DNA of 64,000 nt from Amaurobius ferox (GCA_951213105.1 OX578136.1:74641230-74705229), one strand, 5' to 3'. Positions 21,746 through 33,955 are shown, counted from the stretch's first letter. The notes: generated by a model not told the origin, from the sequence alone. Numbers and translations: made by a program.

Positions 21746-23143
21746 ACACCATCACGGGAGAACGGCTGAACCGAATTTGATGAAATTTTGTGGGTAGCCC
21801 AGAAATAGCCCCACTTAAAATTATATCCGTGTTTTGAGTTTCTACGACCAGTGGTTCTCGAGATATTAGTAAAAAACGAAATTTTCGTTTGTCTCATCAT
21901 CACGGGAAAACGGCTGAATCGAATTTAATGAAATTTGGTGAATAGCCTTGAAATATCCCCCCATAAATTTTGTCCAAGTTTCGAGTTTCTAAGACCTGGG
22001 GTTGTCGAGATATTAATGAAAAACGGAACTTTTTCCGTGGAGTTCTACTCCCTAACTCCGTGGTTTATCCAAACGAAAAGCTTGAAAACCGTTTGAAAGT
22101 GAATTAAAATTTAATCTCTGAGTTTGATGGGAGATTTTTTGCGTTAATTAGTCACTTTCTGAAAACATGAATTGTTTGAAACATGATTTAAAGGGGAAAT
22201 CTATCTCCATGGTTCATGGTTTATTTAAAACAAGCTTTTACGGAACAATGAGAAGTATAGAGAAATCAAAATCGTTATTTAATTTCGCAGTTTATGTTAT
22301 AAGACATGACATATTTAACATGTTATAAGATTCTATCTTATATCATGTTACTCAGAAACGCAATTAAATTAAATCTGTCTGTTAATTTTAATAATTATTT
22401 TTTCGATTTGAATAATAAATAAATGGATATAAAAATATATTTTAGAAAAGAACGATTTGATTTTTCTTATAGCATTTTTGACTGGATAATATCAATTACG
22501 GTCTTCAGGTTTAAAAATTATTATTATTTATATTTTCGGGGATTATTGATTCAAGGATTATTGATATTTTTAAGTTATTATGCAATTATTTTATTATGAC
22601 AAAAATTGTTTAAACTCATATATTGTATGTTGTACGAATCTTCTACAAATACACGTGTATATCTTTTAATCTACGAGAATATAAGTAGTACAGGTATATT
22701 GACATATGTTTTGAAATATATTGGCATATATTGGAATCAATTACGACCTTCTGGTATAAAGAGTACGGATATTATTGATGTTTTCAATTTATTACGTCAT
22801 CTCTTTTATTTTGGCAAATATTTTTGAGACGCATATTGTAATACGGGTAATCTTCTACTAACACATTGGCATATTTTCTGATCTGCGACAATATAATTAG
22901 TACGAGGTTGTATATATTCATTCAATTCCTATTTTTTCTTCTGTAAATTTGCTTACAAAAGGGGGCAGGATGTTTTATTCTTCAGATCTGATCGTGAAGA
23001 TAATTTTGCATAGTGAGAAAATATATTCTTAAACTTCTCTTTAGGAGCAATAAATTTAATATTTTAACAGAATTTGCACATGATTGCGAACTTTAAGTTT
23101 CTTTAAATTATACACTCCGTACGAATAACGGGTGTGCTGTTAG
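21686..23143 (+). mobile_element. Non-autonomous Helitron, copy 1
   Basis: The 5' end TCTATATAAATAAAAATG directly follows an A. A (GTCT)n tract comes next, then CACGGGAGAACGGCTGAACC. The 3' end has a CCGT...ACGG hairpin, then TGTGCTGTTAG followed by T. These are the A|TC...CTRR|T ends and 3' hairpin of Helitrons. No Rep/helicase frame is present in 1458 bp. Confidence 0.8.
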
Positions 23144-23149
23144 TGGTTA

Positions 23150-25099
23150 ATAAATTTTAACATTTTAGGAGGATATATCATGTTGCTCGGCATCGCAATT
23201 AAATTAAATGTGTTTGTTAATGTTTTTATTATTTTTTTTCGATTTAAATAATAAATAAATGGATAAATGGATATAAAAAAATATATCTTATGAATGGACG
23301 GTTTGATTTTTTTTTTAATTATATTAATTGCTGACTGCGTACATCAATTTCATTTATTTTGGCAAAGAGTTTTCCAGCTTATATCGTATTTAGCTACTAA
23401 ACTCATATATTGTGTTTAGCCAATAAATTCATATAGCCGATTGTTGAAACAGAAAAAGAGTAGAGCGGGTATATCTTCTAATACAATTGCAGTGTTTTCA
23501 TTTAGTATATTGAAACGGGATAAGAAAGTTTCATTCAGATCTGCAAATTCAAAGCTACGAATTTGGAGGGATATCGCTAATTTGACAACTTTTCTTAAAC
23601 TTTGCCAAATTGACGGAAATGTCGCCAAATTGATATAAACGACACACAAACAGCTGCCATAAACCTTCGGGTTGGTCGTGTGGCTTGGGTCTTCTACATA
23701 TCAATGAAATTTTTTTTTGTTTTGTTAGAAGAGAGTACTAAAATGATGTTTGGTTAGCATTTATCTGTCAGACCAACCATCCTACTTAGTAATACATTTA
23801 GCGAATTTTTAAAATGTCACCAAATTGATAAAAATGTTTTCAAATCTATAAAAATATCTTGAAATTGATAAAATTGCGCTACATAAATGATATTAATGGT
23901 TTTTTGTTAGGGGATAGTATTGTGATGATATTTCGTCAATTTGTCGCAAAGTGGAACTGTCAGTTCTACAGTCCCACTTGGCGATAAATTTGGCGATTTT
24001 TAAAATGTTGCTAATTTGACGAAACTGTCGCCAAATGTTCCATAGAAATATAACTATTTAGACGATATTTTTTCTACCAATTTATTTGAAGCAAATGATA
24101 TCATGTCGCTTAGCAACGGATTTAAATCCAATGTGTTTATGCGGCAGACGATTTTTATTAAATCCTTTCCGATTTGAATAATGAAGATATGTATATAAAA
24201 TAAATTTCATTGCCATTTCATTTTGGACTGGATAATATCAATTATACTCTTCAGGTTTAAACATTATTATTATTGATATTTCCGGAATTATTGATTCAGG
24301 GATTATTGATATTTTTAAGTTATTACACCATTGTTTTATTGCGGCAAAAATTGCTGACACACGCATATTGTACGTTGTACGAGTAATCTTCTAGGAATGC
24401 ACGGGTATATCTTCTAACCTACGAGAATATAAGTAGTACAGGTATATTGGCATATATTTTGACATATATTGGCTTATATATTGGAATCAAGTACAGTCTT
24501 CTGGTATGAAGATTAAGGGGATTAATTATATATTCAATTTATTACGTCGTCTGTTGTATTTTACCAAAAAACATTTGTGACTCATATTGCAAAACGGGCA
24601 ATCTTCTACTAATAATCGGACATTATAAGTAGTACGTGTATATCTTCCCATATAATTTTAGCACTTTAATTTTGACATATATTGGAATAAATGACTGTCT
24701 TCAGATTTACAGATTACGGGTTTATTGGTATTTTCAATTTATACATGTAATCTACTAATACAGGTTATATTTTCTAATATTCGCGTATATAATTAGTACG
24801 GGTCCCATACAATTTTAACGCTTTTATTTTGCATATATTGATTCAATTCCATATTTTTTTTATATTTGCTTACATAAGGGGTCCAAGATGTTTTATTCTT
24901 CAGATATGTCCATGAAGATAATTTTATATAGCGAGAACAGAGATTCTTAAACTTCTTTTCAGGAGCATTATATTAAATATTTTAACAGAATATTTTGATT
25001 AAACATGTCATTTAGTATACTATAAGAATTTGGGCATGATTATGAATTTCAAGTTTCTTTATATTATATACTCCGTACGAAGAACGGGTATGCTGCTAG
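23150..25099 (+). mobile_element. Helitron, copy 2, 5'-truncated
   Basis: It lacks the 5' end and GTCT tract but matches the 3' 1.9 kb of copy 3, including the GGCGA-type module (about 23560-24050). It ends with the hairpin CCGTACGAAGAACGG and TATGCTGCTAG at 25099. The next Helitron starts on the following base. A short CTTCGGGTTGGTCGTGTGG segment at about 23664 resembles the SINE tail region. Confidence 0.75.
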
Positions 25100-25121
25100 T
25101 CTATATAAATAAAATTGAAAA

Positions 25122-25175
<54 letters not shown>

Positions 25176-27173
25176 CCATCATCACGGGAGAACGGCTGAA
25201 CCGAATTTGATGAAATTTTGTGGGTAGCCTAGAAATAGCCCCACTTAAAATTTAGTCCATGTTTGGAGTTTCCATAACCAGTGGTTCTCGAGATATTAGT
25301 GAAAAACGAATATTCTGTTTGTCTCATCATCACGAGAGAACGGCTGAATCGAATTTAATGAAATTTTGTGAGTAGCCTTAAAATAGCCCCCCATAAATTT
25401 TGCCCAAGTTTCGAGTTTTTAATACCAGGGGTTGTCGAGATATTAATGAAAAACGGAACTTTATCCTAGGAGATCTACTCTCTAACTCCGTGGTTTATCC
25501 AAACGGAAAGGATGAAAATCGTTTGTTTAAAACGTCAACGTGAATTAAAACTTCATTTCTGAGCTTAGTGCAGGATTTTTGCATTAATTAGTCACTATCT
25601 GAAAGCATGAATTGTTTGAAACATGAATTTTAATGGAAAATCTAACTCCATGGTCAAGCATTTACTAAACAATGGAAAGTATAAAGAAATCAAAATGGTT
25701 ATTATTTTTGCATTTTATGGGGAAGAGATCAAAATGGTTATTTAATTTCGCAGTTTAAGAGGAAGATTCTTTATTATATTATGTTGCTCAGCAACGCAAT
25801 TAAATTAAATGTGTTTTTTAATATTTGTTATTATTTTTTCTATTTGAATAATAAATAAATAGATGTATAAATATATTTTGTAAATGAACGGTTTGATTTT
25901 TCTTTTAATTATATTAATTACGGACTGCGTACATCACTTTCATTTGACAAAGAGTTTTTAAGCTTTTATATTGTGTTTAGCTAATAAACTCATATTGTGT
26001 TTACCAATAAACTCATTTATCCGATTGTTGAAACAGAAAAAGAGTAGAAAGGGTATATCTTCTAATACAATTTTAGTGTTTGCATTTAGTACATACAAAC
26101 GGGATCAGGATGTTTTATTCTTCAGATCTGCAATTTCAGAGCTACGAATTTGGCGGAATATCGCTAACTTGGCAACTTTTCTTAAACTTTGCCAAATTGA
26201 CGGAAATATCGCCAAATTGCTAAAAACGACGCAAATCAATGAAATTAAATTCGTTTTTTTAGAAGACAGTACTGAAATGATGTTTCGGTAGCATTTGTGG
26301 GTCAGTCTATCCATCCTACTTAGTAACACATTTATCGAATTCTTAAAATATCACCAAGTTGATAAAAATGTTTGTGAATCTGTAAAAATGTCACGAAATT
26401 GATAAAATTGCGCTTAATAAATGAAATTAATTGTGTTTTGCTAGGGGATAATATTATGATGATGTTTCGTCAATTTGTCGCAAAATGGGACTATCAGTTT
26501 TACAATCCCACTTGGCGATAAATTTGGCGATTTTTTAAGTTATCGCTAAATTGAAGAAAATATCGCCAAACCTTTCATGGAGATAGCATTATTCAGACGA
26601 TATGATTTCCATCAATTTATTTGAAGCAACTGATATCATGCCGTTTAGCAATGGATGTAAATCCAATGTGTTATATGGCATACGATTTTAATTAAATCTT
26701 TTCCGATTTGAATAATAAAGATATGTATATAAAATAAATTTCATTGGCATTGCATTTTTGACTGGAAAATATCGATTACGGTCTTCAGGTTACACATTAT
26801 TATTATTGATATTTTTGGGGATTATTGATTCACGGATTATTGATATTTTCAAATTATTATACCATTGTTTTATTATGACAAAAATTGTTGAAACTCACAT
26901 ATTGTACGTTGTGCGAGTAATCTTCTATAAATGCACGTGTTATCTTCTAATCTACGAGAATATAAGTAGTACAGGTATATAGGCATATATTTTGATATAT
27001 ATTGGAATCAATTACGACCTTCTGGTTTAAAGATTACAGGGATAATTGAAATTTTCAATTTATAATGTCATCTGTTTTATTTCGGCAAAGATTTTTTAGA
27101 CTCATATTGTAATAAGGGTAATCTTCTACTGACATACAGGCATATTTTCTAATCTGCGACAATATAAGTAGTA

Positions 27174-27234
<61 letters not shown>

Positions 27235-27626
27235 CCATATAATTTGAGTGCTTTTATTCTGGCATATATTGGAATCAATTACAGGTTTATTGATATTTTC
27301 AATTTATACATGTAATCTACTAATACAGGTTATATCTTCTAATATTCGCGTATATAAGTAGTACGGGTCCTATACAATTTTAATGCTTTCATTTTGAATA
27401 TATTGATTCAATTCCTTTTTTTTTTGTAAATTTGCTTTCGAAAGGGGCCAGGATGTTTTATTCTGCAGATCTGCCCGTGACGATAATTTTGCATGATGAG
27501 AACAGATATTCATAAATTTCTCTTTAGGAGCAATAAATTTAATATCTTAACATAATTTGCATATGAATCTGAATTTTAAGTTTCTTTATATTTTATACTC
27601 CGTACGAAGAACGGGTATGCTGCTAG
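25100..27626 (+). mobile_element. Helitron, copy 3, both ends present
   Basis: It begins TCTATATAAATAAAATTG at 25100, immediately after the CTAG end of copy 2, so the T serves as both junction bases. A long (GTCT)n tract follows at about 25120-25170, then an internal inverted-repeat module with TTGGCAAC and TCGCCAAATTG at about 26140-26240 and a (TA)n tract at about 27172-27232. It ends CTGCTAG at 27626. It is 2527 bp with no transposase. Short open frames in it are chance. Confidence 0.8.
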
Positions 27627-27999
27627 TTATTGATATTTTCGGGGATTATTGATTCGGGGATTATTGATATTTTCAAATTATTATGCCATTGTTTTATTAT
27701 GACAAAAATTGTTGAAACTCACATATTGTACGTTGTGCGAGTAATCTTCTATAAATGCAAGTGTTATCTTCTAATCTACGAGAATATAAGTAGTACAGGT
27801 ATATAGGCATATATTTTGATATATATTGGAATCAATTACGACCTTCTGGTATAAAGATTACGGGGATAATTGAAATTTTCAATTTATAATGTCAACTGTT
27901 TTATTTCGGCAAAGATTTTTTAGACTCATATTGTAATAAGGGTAATCTTCTACTAACATACAGGCATATTTTCTAATCTGCGACAATATAAGTAGTATG

Positions 28000-28054
<55 letters not shown>

Positions 28055-28448
28055 TCCCATATAATTTTAGTGCTTTCATTCTGGCATATATTGGAATAAA
28101 TTACGGGTTTATTGATATTTTCAATTTATACATGTAATCTACTAATACAGGTTATATTTTCTAATATTCGCGTATATAAGTAGTACGGGTCCTATACAAT
28201 TTTAATGCTTTCATTTTGCATATATTGATTCAATTCCTTTTTTATTTGTAAATTTGCTTTCGAAAGGGGCCAAGATGCTTTATTCTGCAGATCTGCCCGT
28301 GACGATAATTTTGCATGATGAGAACAGATATTCATAAACTTCTCTTTAGGAGCAATAAATTTAATATTTTAACATAATTTGCATATGAATCTGAATTATA
28401 AGTTTCTTTATATTTTATACTCCGTACGAAGAACGGGTATGCTGCTAG
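27627..28448 (+). mobile_element. Helitron 3' segment, tandem duplicate (copy 4)
   Basis: This 822-bp unit repeats the terminal part of copy 3 (from about 26800) with very few differences, including the (TA)n tract (28002-28049), and ends at the same GGTATGCTGCTAG. The high identity shows a recent event. Another Helitron end landing on T27627, or unequal exchange, would explain it. Confidence 0.8.
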
Positions 28449-29159
28449 TTTATTATATATGTCTAAAATAATATGGTGATCCATTTTTCATCTTCAAATG
28501 AATTTTAAATATTAATTATGAAAGTGATATTCCAAAACATATATGAATAGAAAAGCGTATGAATTTTGACCACAATCGATTTAACACTGTCGGAAACCTT
28601 GGTAGGTAAAATTGTAGTCCATTCTATTTTAGCACTTATTGAAATACACACCCGTTTTCCAAACTGCAACCTTTTGAAACTTTCTGGTGGCCATTTATCA
28701 ATTGCCGATGGAAATTTTTCAGAAGGAAAATGTCAAAATCGCAGTGCAATTCAAAGTTTGGACTCTTGACATTTGTGCAGCGAGTAATCAGATATTGTTA
28801 TTGTGTTTGTGTTAGGAAAAAAAACCCTTACTTTAAAGTGCAATGACTAATTTAAACGTTGATTCAGCTTAGACCCATGCCTACTATATCGGTTTCTCGT
28901 TATATATTTCAACGTTTAATATTCTATACAATATTTTATATATGCTCATGAGAGTGTGTAGAATAGTAGTGATGTACAAGATCCACTGCACAATATTTTT
29001 AACGTTCAAAAGTACCCTGACATTGGGCGCTTTTCTGGATGACAACATGTAAAATTATTTAAGAATCAAATTAACTTATATTTCGTGCAAATATAACTTG
29101 ACAATGGAAAATATTGCTGACACCTGCTAAGCAATATATTCCATTATATTAAAATATGT
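28449..29159. other. No gene recognised
   Basis: AT-rich. A 67-codon plus-strand frame at 28566-28769 has no recognisable motif. Nothing else was seen. Confidence 0.4.
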
Positions 29160-29523
29160 TAATTATTTATTCATCAATTTGTGGTCTCATTTTTTCCAAT
29201 ATGGCGTCATTTTTGTAACTTCAGCGTCACTTTTGCCAATTTGGCGACACTTTCGTCAATTTGATACCACATTTAAAAATTGCCAAGTTGGCGATATTTA
29301 GCCAAAGTAGTCACTAATGTCGTCAATATTTATCGCCAAGTGTGGACATTAGTAAGCATATTTGATGATGATTACTAATGTCCACTTTTAGATACATTTA
29401 TTTACAACGCTTGTAATACCTCGAGAACGGTTCAAGTTAGCATTCTAAAGTTTATATAATTCGTTTCAGAATAAAAATAATTACGTATGAAATTAATATT
29501 TATTTAACATTATTGAATGTCCT

Positions 29524-29570
<47 letters not shown>

Positions 29571-29867
29571 TTTTTCAAAAATTCATTCGAGAATTTGGAG
29601 GTCTTCCAAACGTTCAAGCGTATTTTAAATCAATAGGGTTCCAGTACTCACGGATCGTAATAATCGATAATCGTACCAAATTACGTTCGAAACGTTCCAT
29701 TCGTTCATGAGGTATAGCATCCACACACACAAACATCAACTCAAAAACGTTTTATTCGAGTTCAAGGTTGCTTGAAACGTGCTTTTCCGTAGAAAACACG
29801 AATTCGAATTTTCGACCCCGTCACAATACTTTCCGTATACATTCTGCAATGCATGTAGGGAAAGTAA
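29160..29867 (+). mobile_element. Family A-related element, partial copy A6
   Basis: It contains the GGCGA module (about 29195-29345), ATACCTCGAGAACGGTTCAA, a (TA)n tract (29526-29568) in place of the usual sequence, and the 3' end CGACCCCGTCACAATACTTT. The terminal hairpin has arms ACTTTCC/GGGAAAGT and ends GTAA. The canonical TCTGATG 5' end is missing. Confidence 0.6.
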
Positions 29868-30324
29868 AAATGGCTCTTAGAAGCAGACCTTTGCGTGTGC
29901 TTAGGAGCAAGGTCAAGGTGTTTCGTGCAAAACGCTACAACTGACATCCTAAAGAAAAGAATGGAAAATTCTTCAAGCTCAATTTAAAACCGTATTCTCA
30001 AATGGAGTATAACAATAGAAAATAAGGCAATCTTAAAAGAAACCTTGCAGTAATTGACAAGGTACTTTTCCATTTGCTGTATAATATATCTATAAGGAAA
30101 CAGCTTTACAGATTTCTAAGCTAACCTTTTGAAAGTATATTTAGGCTATTGATAACTTTAAGGACGCCCAATAAATTACGATACAGTAGACTCTTTATTA
30201 TTTGGGATCGCATTCACTTGGTTGCAGATTAACCGGGATCGAAAAAAACTTAATAATTTAATAATATTTTAAAATAGGATTTAATAACATTTCAATTAAA
30301 GGTCCATCCTACATGCTATTGTAT
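29868..30324. other. No gene recognised
   Basis: AT-rich flank of the solo LTR, ending in its GTAT target copy (30321-30324). No coding signal was seen. Confidence 0.4.
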
Positions 30325-30486
30325 TGTTGGGAAATATTCACTTTCTTTTGAAGTCTTTCGTCTCTTCCAAACACCAAACGGAGAAAACATCCGTACAGAC
30401 ATTCTTTCCCATGACGTCATTCAATGGTTGCCACTTGTGAAAGGGTTGCCAGATGAGAGAGTTTCCGGAAGTTTCTATGGAGAGTC

Positions 30487-30494
30487 TATAAATA
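30487..30494 (+). promoter_or_regulatory. TATA box of the solo LTR
   Basis: TATAAATA followed about 25-30 bp later by TCACTGAGACGG, a plausible start region. Its position in the LTR fits the U3/R boundary. Confidence 0.65.
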
Positions 30495-30700
30495 AGAGCC
30501 ATCACTGAGACGGAGAGTAGTTGACGAGATACGAGCTACAATGAACTGTGATTTTTATCAATGTTTTGAGAATAGTAGCAGCTGTTTTGTGAAAGGACTT
30601 TCGTCAATGTGTTAATAATAATATAGGCTATTTTGTGAAATTAGTGGAGTATTTAAGTGCTGTTTTACTGTATATTGTTCCTGTTAACATTGTGCTTGTG

Positions 30701-30706
30701 AATAAA
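30701..30706 (+). terminator. Polyadenylation signal of the solo LTR
   Basis: AATAAA about 190 bp after the putative start and 80 bp before the LTR end, where an R-region poly-A signal is expected. Confidence 0.6.
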
Positions 30707-30789
30707 CGTGTGAGTTATCCAGAAATTTGGACTCATTTTTGTATCCTGCTTGCACACCCACAATTCTAGAAAACAAGTCGTAACAGTAT

Positions 30790-31656
30790 AACTTTTACCG
30801 GGGAATGATAACGAATTTTATGGTTTTGAGAAAAAAAAATTGTGGTCTGTGAAATTTATTTAACATTAGGAGCCTTAAAATTAGATACTTATAATTCAGA
30901 AACGGTTGGACCAATTGACTTGAAGCTTGGTATTCGTGGTTATATTTTGACTTATTCTAAGTCTGGCGTTAAAATTGAGTGTTACCCTTGAAAAGTTTAA
31001 AATTGACGTGCATTTAGATATGAAGATGGACCCTTATGCAAATTTCAAGCATATGAATTCGTAAAATATCGCCAGGAATAAAAGAAAAACACATAAATTT
31101 TGGTTTTATTTTGAAACACTGATTATATCTTATTTCCCATCCCTGGGCTATATAGTAAATTGAGAATTTGAACTACGCTATGAATAATGAAAGGTATGAA
31201 AATAGAACATATTAACACAAATCAGACAAATGCATCCTATTCTAAGCTATTGCCAACTCCAAAGAATTTTTAAGGAATATTTTAAGAAAATGTTTGAAAA
31301 ATTGCTTGTAAAAAATTTAAAAAAAATCGTATAAAAAAAATCCATGTTTGCTTCTTTCTGATTCTGACCAATTGAACTAATTAATATATGGAATACAAAT
31401 GCGTGAGAAAATCGAATGGGGCCTCGCACCAAAAATATTTTAAAACGCTAATCCACAAGAAACGACGCATTTCTAAATTCAATAACAAATTTCGCCGCTA
31501 AAATTGAGGTCTTGATTTAAAGTGGAACGTTTATTTTCTACATTGTTCCAGCTGTTGCCGCTTTCAAAGAGTGTTCTTGAAATGGTCTGTTGCATAGTAG
31601 ACGTTCGGCTTTTACACACATGAGGTTTAATGGAGCGGGACCTCCGTATGCATAGA
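30790..31656. other. No gene recognised
   Basis: AT-rich. Contains TTAGATACTTATAATTCAGA, AACGGTTGGACC and similar phrases that look like decayed repeat sequence. No coding or RNA gene signal was seen. Confidence 0.4.
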
Positions 31657-32540
31657 CACTAAAATAAATCAATTTCCTACCTTCTTAATCGTGTCTAGGT
31701 CTGAAAGATATTAGTGCGAAGAGAAAAATTGTAGGTGACGATTAATTCCATTTACACGTTTTCGGCATTCTAAACCATCAATTAAACTGATTTTAACGTG
31801 ACGTCTGTGTGTGTGTGTCTGTCTGTCTGTGCAATATGTATAATAAATCAATAAATATGTATAATAAATCATATGTAAAATAAATCAATTTCCTACCTTC
31901 TTAATCGTGTCTAGGTCTGAAAGATATTAGTGCGAAGAGAAAAATTGTAGGTGACGATTAATTCCATTTACACGTTTTCGGCATTCTAAACTATCAATTA
32001 AACTGGTTTTAACGTGACGTCTGTGTGTGTGTGTCTGTCTGTCTGTGCAATATGTATCTCATCATCATCATCCGTGGATCAACAGCCCCCATGCATTCAT
32101 ATTTCTTGCTATGGCACGCCAATTCTTCCCCTGTAGGTCCTGAAAATCCTCCTCCACCGCTAAACTGATTTTAACGTAACGTCTGTGTGTGTGTGTCTGT
32201 CTGTCTGTGCAATATGTATAATAAATCAATAAATATGTATAATAAATCATATGTAAAATAAATCAATTTCCTACCTTCTTAATCGTGTCTAGGGCTGAAA
32301 GATATTAGTGCGAAGGGAAAAATTGTAGGTGACAATTAATTCCATTTACACGTTTTCGGCTTTCTAAGCTATCAATTAAACTGATTTTAACGTGACGTCT
32401 GTGTGTGTGTGTCTGTCTGTCTGTGCAATATGTATCTCATCATCATCATCCGTGGATCAACAGCCCACATGCATTCATATTTCTTGCTGTGGCACGCCAA
32501 TTCTTCACCTGTAGGTCCTGAAAATCCTTCTCCACCGCAT
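31657..32540. repeat. Compound tandem duplication, about 376-bp period
   Basis: A segment containing AAATCAATTTCCTACCTTCT, CGTGTCTAGG, ACACGTTTTCGGC, AACGTGACGTCTG, (GT)n and (CTGT)n occurs three times (from about 31660, 31875 and 32255), plus a short fourth piece at about 32161. The second and third units carry the same RTE 3' end (32057-32160 and 32436-32540), so a unit of about 376 bp was duplicated after the RTE sequence joined it. Confidence 0.75.
32057..32160 (-). mobile_element. RTE-type retrotransposon 3' terminus, duplicated piece
   Basis: On the minus strand it encodes VEEDFQDLQGKNWRAIARN, then NAWGLLIHG and a stop, followed by (GAT)n repeats. The W...A...W..L motif before the stop and a trinucleotide tail are typical of the extreme C-terminus and tail of RTE-clade elements. 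It is copied with the surrounding tandem unit. Confidence 0.6.
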
Positions 32541-32830
32541 CAACTCATCGCAGTCTTTTCTTTTCCTGTGGTTTTGCGAGAAAGATCATTATGGCAAGGC
32601 AGTTTATCCCCTTTATGTTAAGATGTATAACCCCGTTTAGATGTTTGATCTTAATAAATTGTATTATATGAAGTTCTCTACAAATCCTATATGGAGTTCA
32701 AAATTATACCTTCTTCTTCACTGGTTGCTTTCCCTTACGCCACCAAATATGCATGTTCCGAAGTGTCTTCCTTTTAAAATTCTCTACATAACTTTCACCA
32801 CTATTGTCCACGTCTCTGAACCATAAGCTA
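32436..32830 (-). pseudogene. RTE-type reverse transcriptase C-terminal fragment
   Basis: The minus strand encodes, with stops and shifts, AYGSETWTIV near 32825, GVRESNQ with RRRYNFELH near 32720, then VEKDFQDLQ and NACGLLIHG before a stop and (GAT)n tail near 32440. The order matches the C-terminal part of RTE-clade reverse transcriptases, after the catalytic core. The polymerase core and endonuclease are absent. A related fragment lies at 43040-43572 on the other strand. Confidence 0.65.
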
Positions 32831-33860
32831 AATCAGCTAAAAGTTTTATAAAGTAGTAATTTAGTCATTTTTAATTAATTGTACATTTGAAAAAGCTCAT
32901 AAATCTGTAAAAGTCGCAATATGTATTGTATCATATCTACTGTAACTCAAACCCTATTCGACGAAATTTTATGAAATTTCATAATCAAGCCACATATACG
33001 TTTATCCTGCTGCTGATTAAATTTTCATATAATTTGAAAATTTTAAACTGGCCTTTTTTTCTATATATCCCATAAGAATCCGAATTAATAAACAAAATAT
33101 GCTTAAATGTATTAACAAATGTTTTTTACATTCCCCCCCCCCCCACTCCATAATTAAACTGATAAAATTAACTCTAGAATAAACCGCTCACTGTTCACCC
33201 CCTTTTCTTTTAATTAATTTTGGAGAGTTGGCAACGTTTTGAAAAACGACAAGTCGCCAAAAAACGTTTTAAAATTGCAAATTGGATATAATTGCAAACA
33301 AGCATCCATTTTGTGTTATTTTGCTCGATAAAACTTAAATGAATGCATTGCGCAATATATGAAGCAAAAGCATTATGAGTCTGTTGAAAAAATAATGTGC
33401 TGTTCACGTCAATTAATTTTTTGTTTTGTTTTGTTTTCTTAAATCCCATTTTTTTTAATAGCCACTGTAAATTATGTATGGCATTGAAAGCGAAACAACG
33501 AATACAACAAACCGGGAATGAGTCACGCCGGTGTCTCATTCACATTCTCTTCCTGTTCTGTACCTCGACAAAACCCTCCCAGAACTCTATCAAGGAAACA
33601 TAAAATATCAATGGACAACCCTGAAATGGACACCCCAGTCCCATAAAAAAACAATCACAATACTTTCTGTAAAAACTGTCTCACTAAAGCTGCAACTTCT
33701 AAAGTGGTCCTACAGGTTTCTAACGCAGGAGTGAACCGTGACCCAATCAATAGTCGCGCGCCAAGGTTCGGTGTTTTTACGCAACTCTGCACAACTGCAG
33801 AAAGAGCCTAATCCTCATACTTAAGAGCAATCAAGCAATAGGTAGAATTCCAGTTGTTCT
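32831..33860. other. Upstream region of the NPC2-like gene
   Basis: Mostly AT-rich, with a C run at 33135-33145 and decayed GGCGA-type sequence near 33220-33265. From about 33470 the composition becomes less repetitive, possibly the gene's proximal promoter. No TATA box at a good distance was found. Confidence 0.45.
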
Positions 33861-33866
33861 TCAGTT
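33861..33866 (+). promoter_or_regulatory. Possible initiator for the NPC2-like gene
   Basis: TCAGTT matches the arthropod initiator consensus (TCAKTY) 20 bases before the ATG. The implied 5' UTR is only about 20 bases, so a start further upstream is equally possible. Confidence 0.3.
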
Positions 33867-33882
33867 TCGACACGGGTTCAGA

Positions 33883-33955
33883 ATGAAAGTGGTCGGTTTC
33901 CTCTTCCTGTGTTTCGCGCTCATCGCAGCAAAAGAAATCCAGTTCGAAACTTGTG
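33883..33955 (+). CDS. NPC2-like ML-domain lipid-binding protein, exon 1
   Basis: First coding exon of a secreted MD-2-related lipid-recognition (ML) protein of the NPC2 family. These small beta-sandwich proteins bind sterols or other lipids in lysosomes or extracellular fluid; arthropods often have several diverged copies. Exon 1 encodes 24 residues plus one base. A signal peptide runs from the initiator Met through a hydrophobic core (VVGFLFLCFALIAA), with probable cleavage after Ala16, then KEIQFETC. Cys24 is the conserved first cysteine that pairs with one near the C-terminus. The donor GTGAGC follows in phase 1. Joined to 56839-56937 and 63759-63934 it gives 116 residues in frame, and the rest lies beyond the window. 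Oddity: family members usually have a few residues (GS plus one or two) between this Cys and the next conserved DG-V-K motif. Here Asp follows at once, so a microexon in the 22.9-kb intron may have been missed. Confidence 0.85.

Larger units (their letters stand above)
30325..30785 (+). mobile_element. Solo LTR (Gypsy- or BEL-type)
   Basis: This 461-bp unit starts TGTTGGG and ends GTAACA, giving inverted TGTT/AACA ends. It is flanked by the 4-bp duplication GTAT (30321-30324 and 30786-30789). It has a TATA box at 30487 and AATAAA at 30701 in the correct order and spacing for U3-R-U5. No internal retrotransposon genes adjoin it, so it is a recombination product. It lies about 3.1 kb upstream of the NPC2-like start in the same orientation. 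The superfamily is not determined. Confidence 0.8.

Noticed and set aside
28566..28769. Small 67-codon gene
   Set aside because: No recognisable motif or flanking signals in a repeat-rich spacer.
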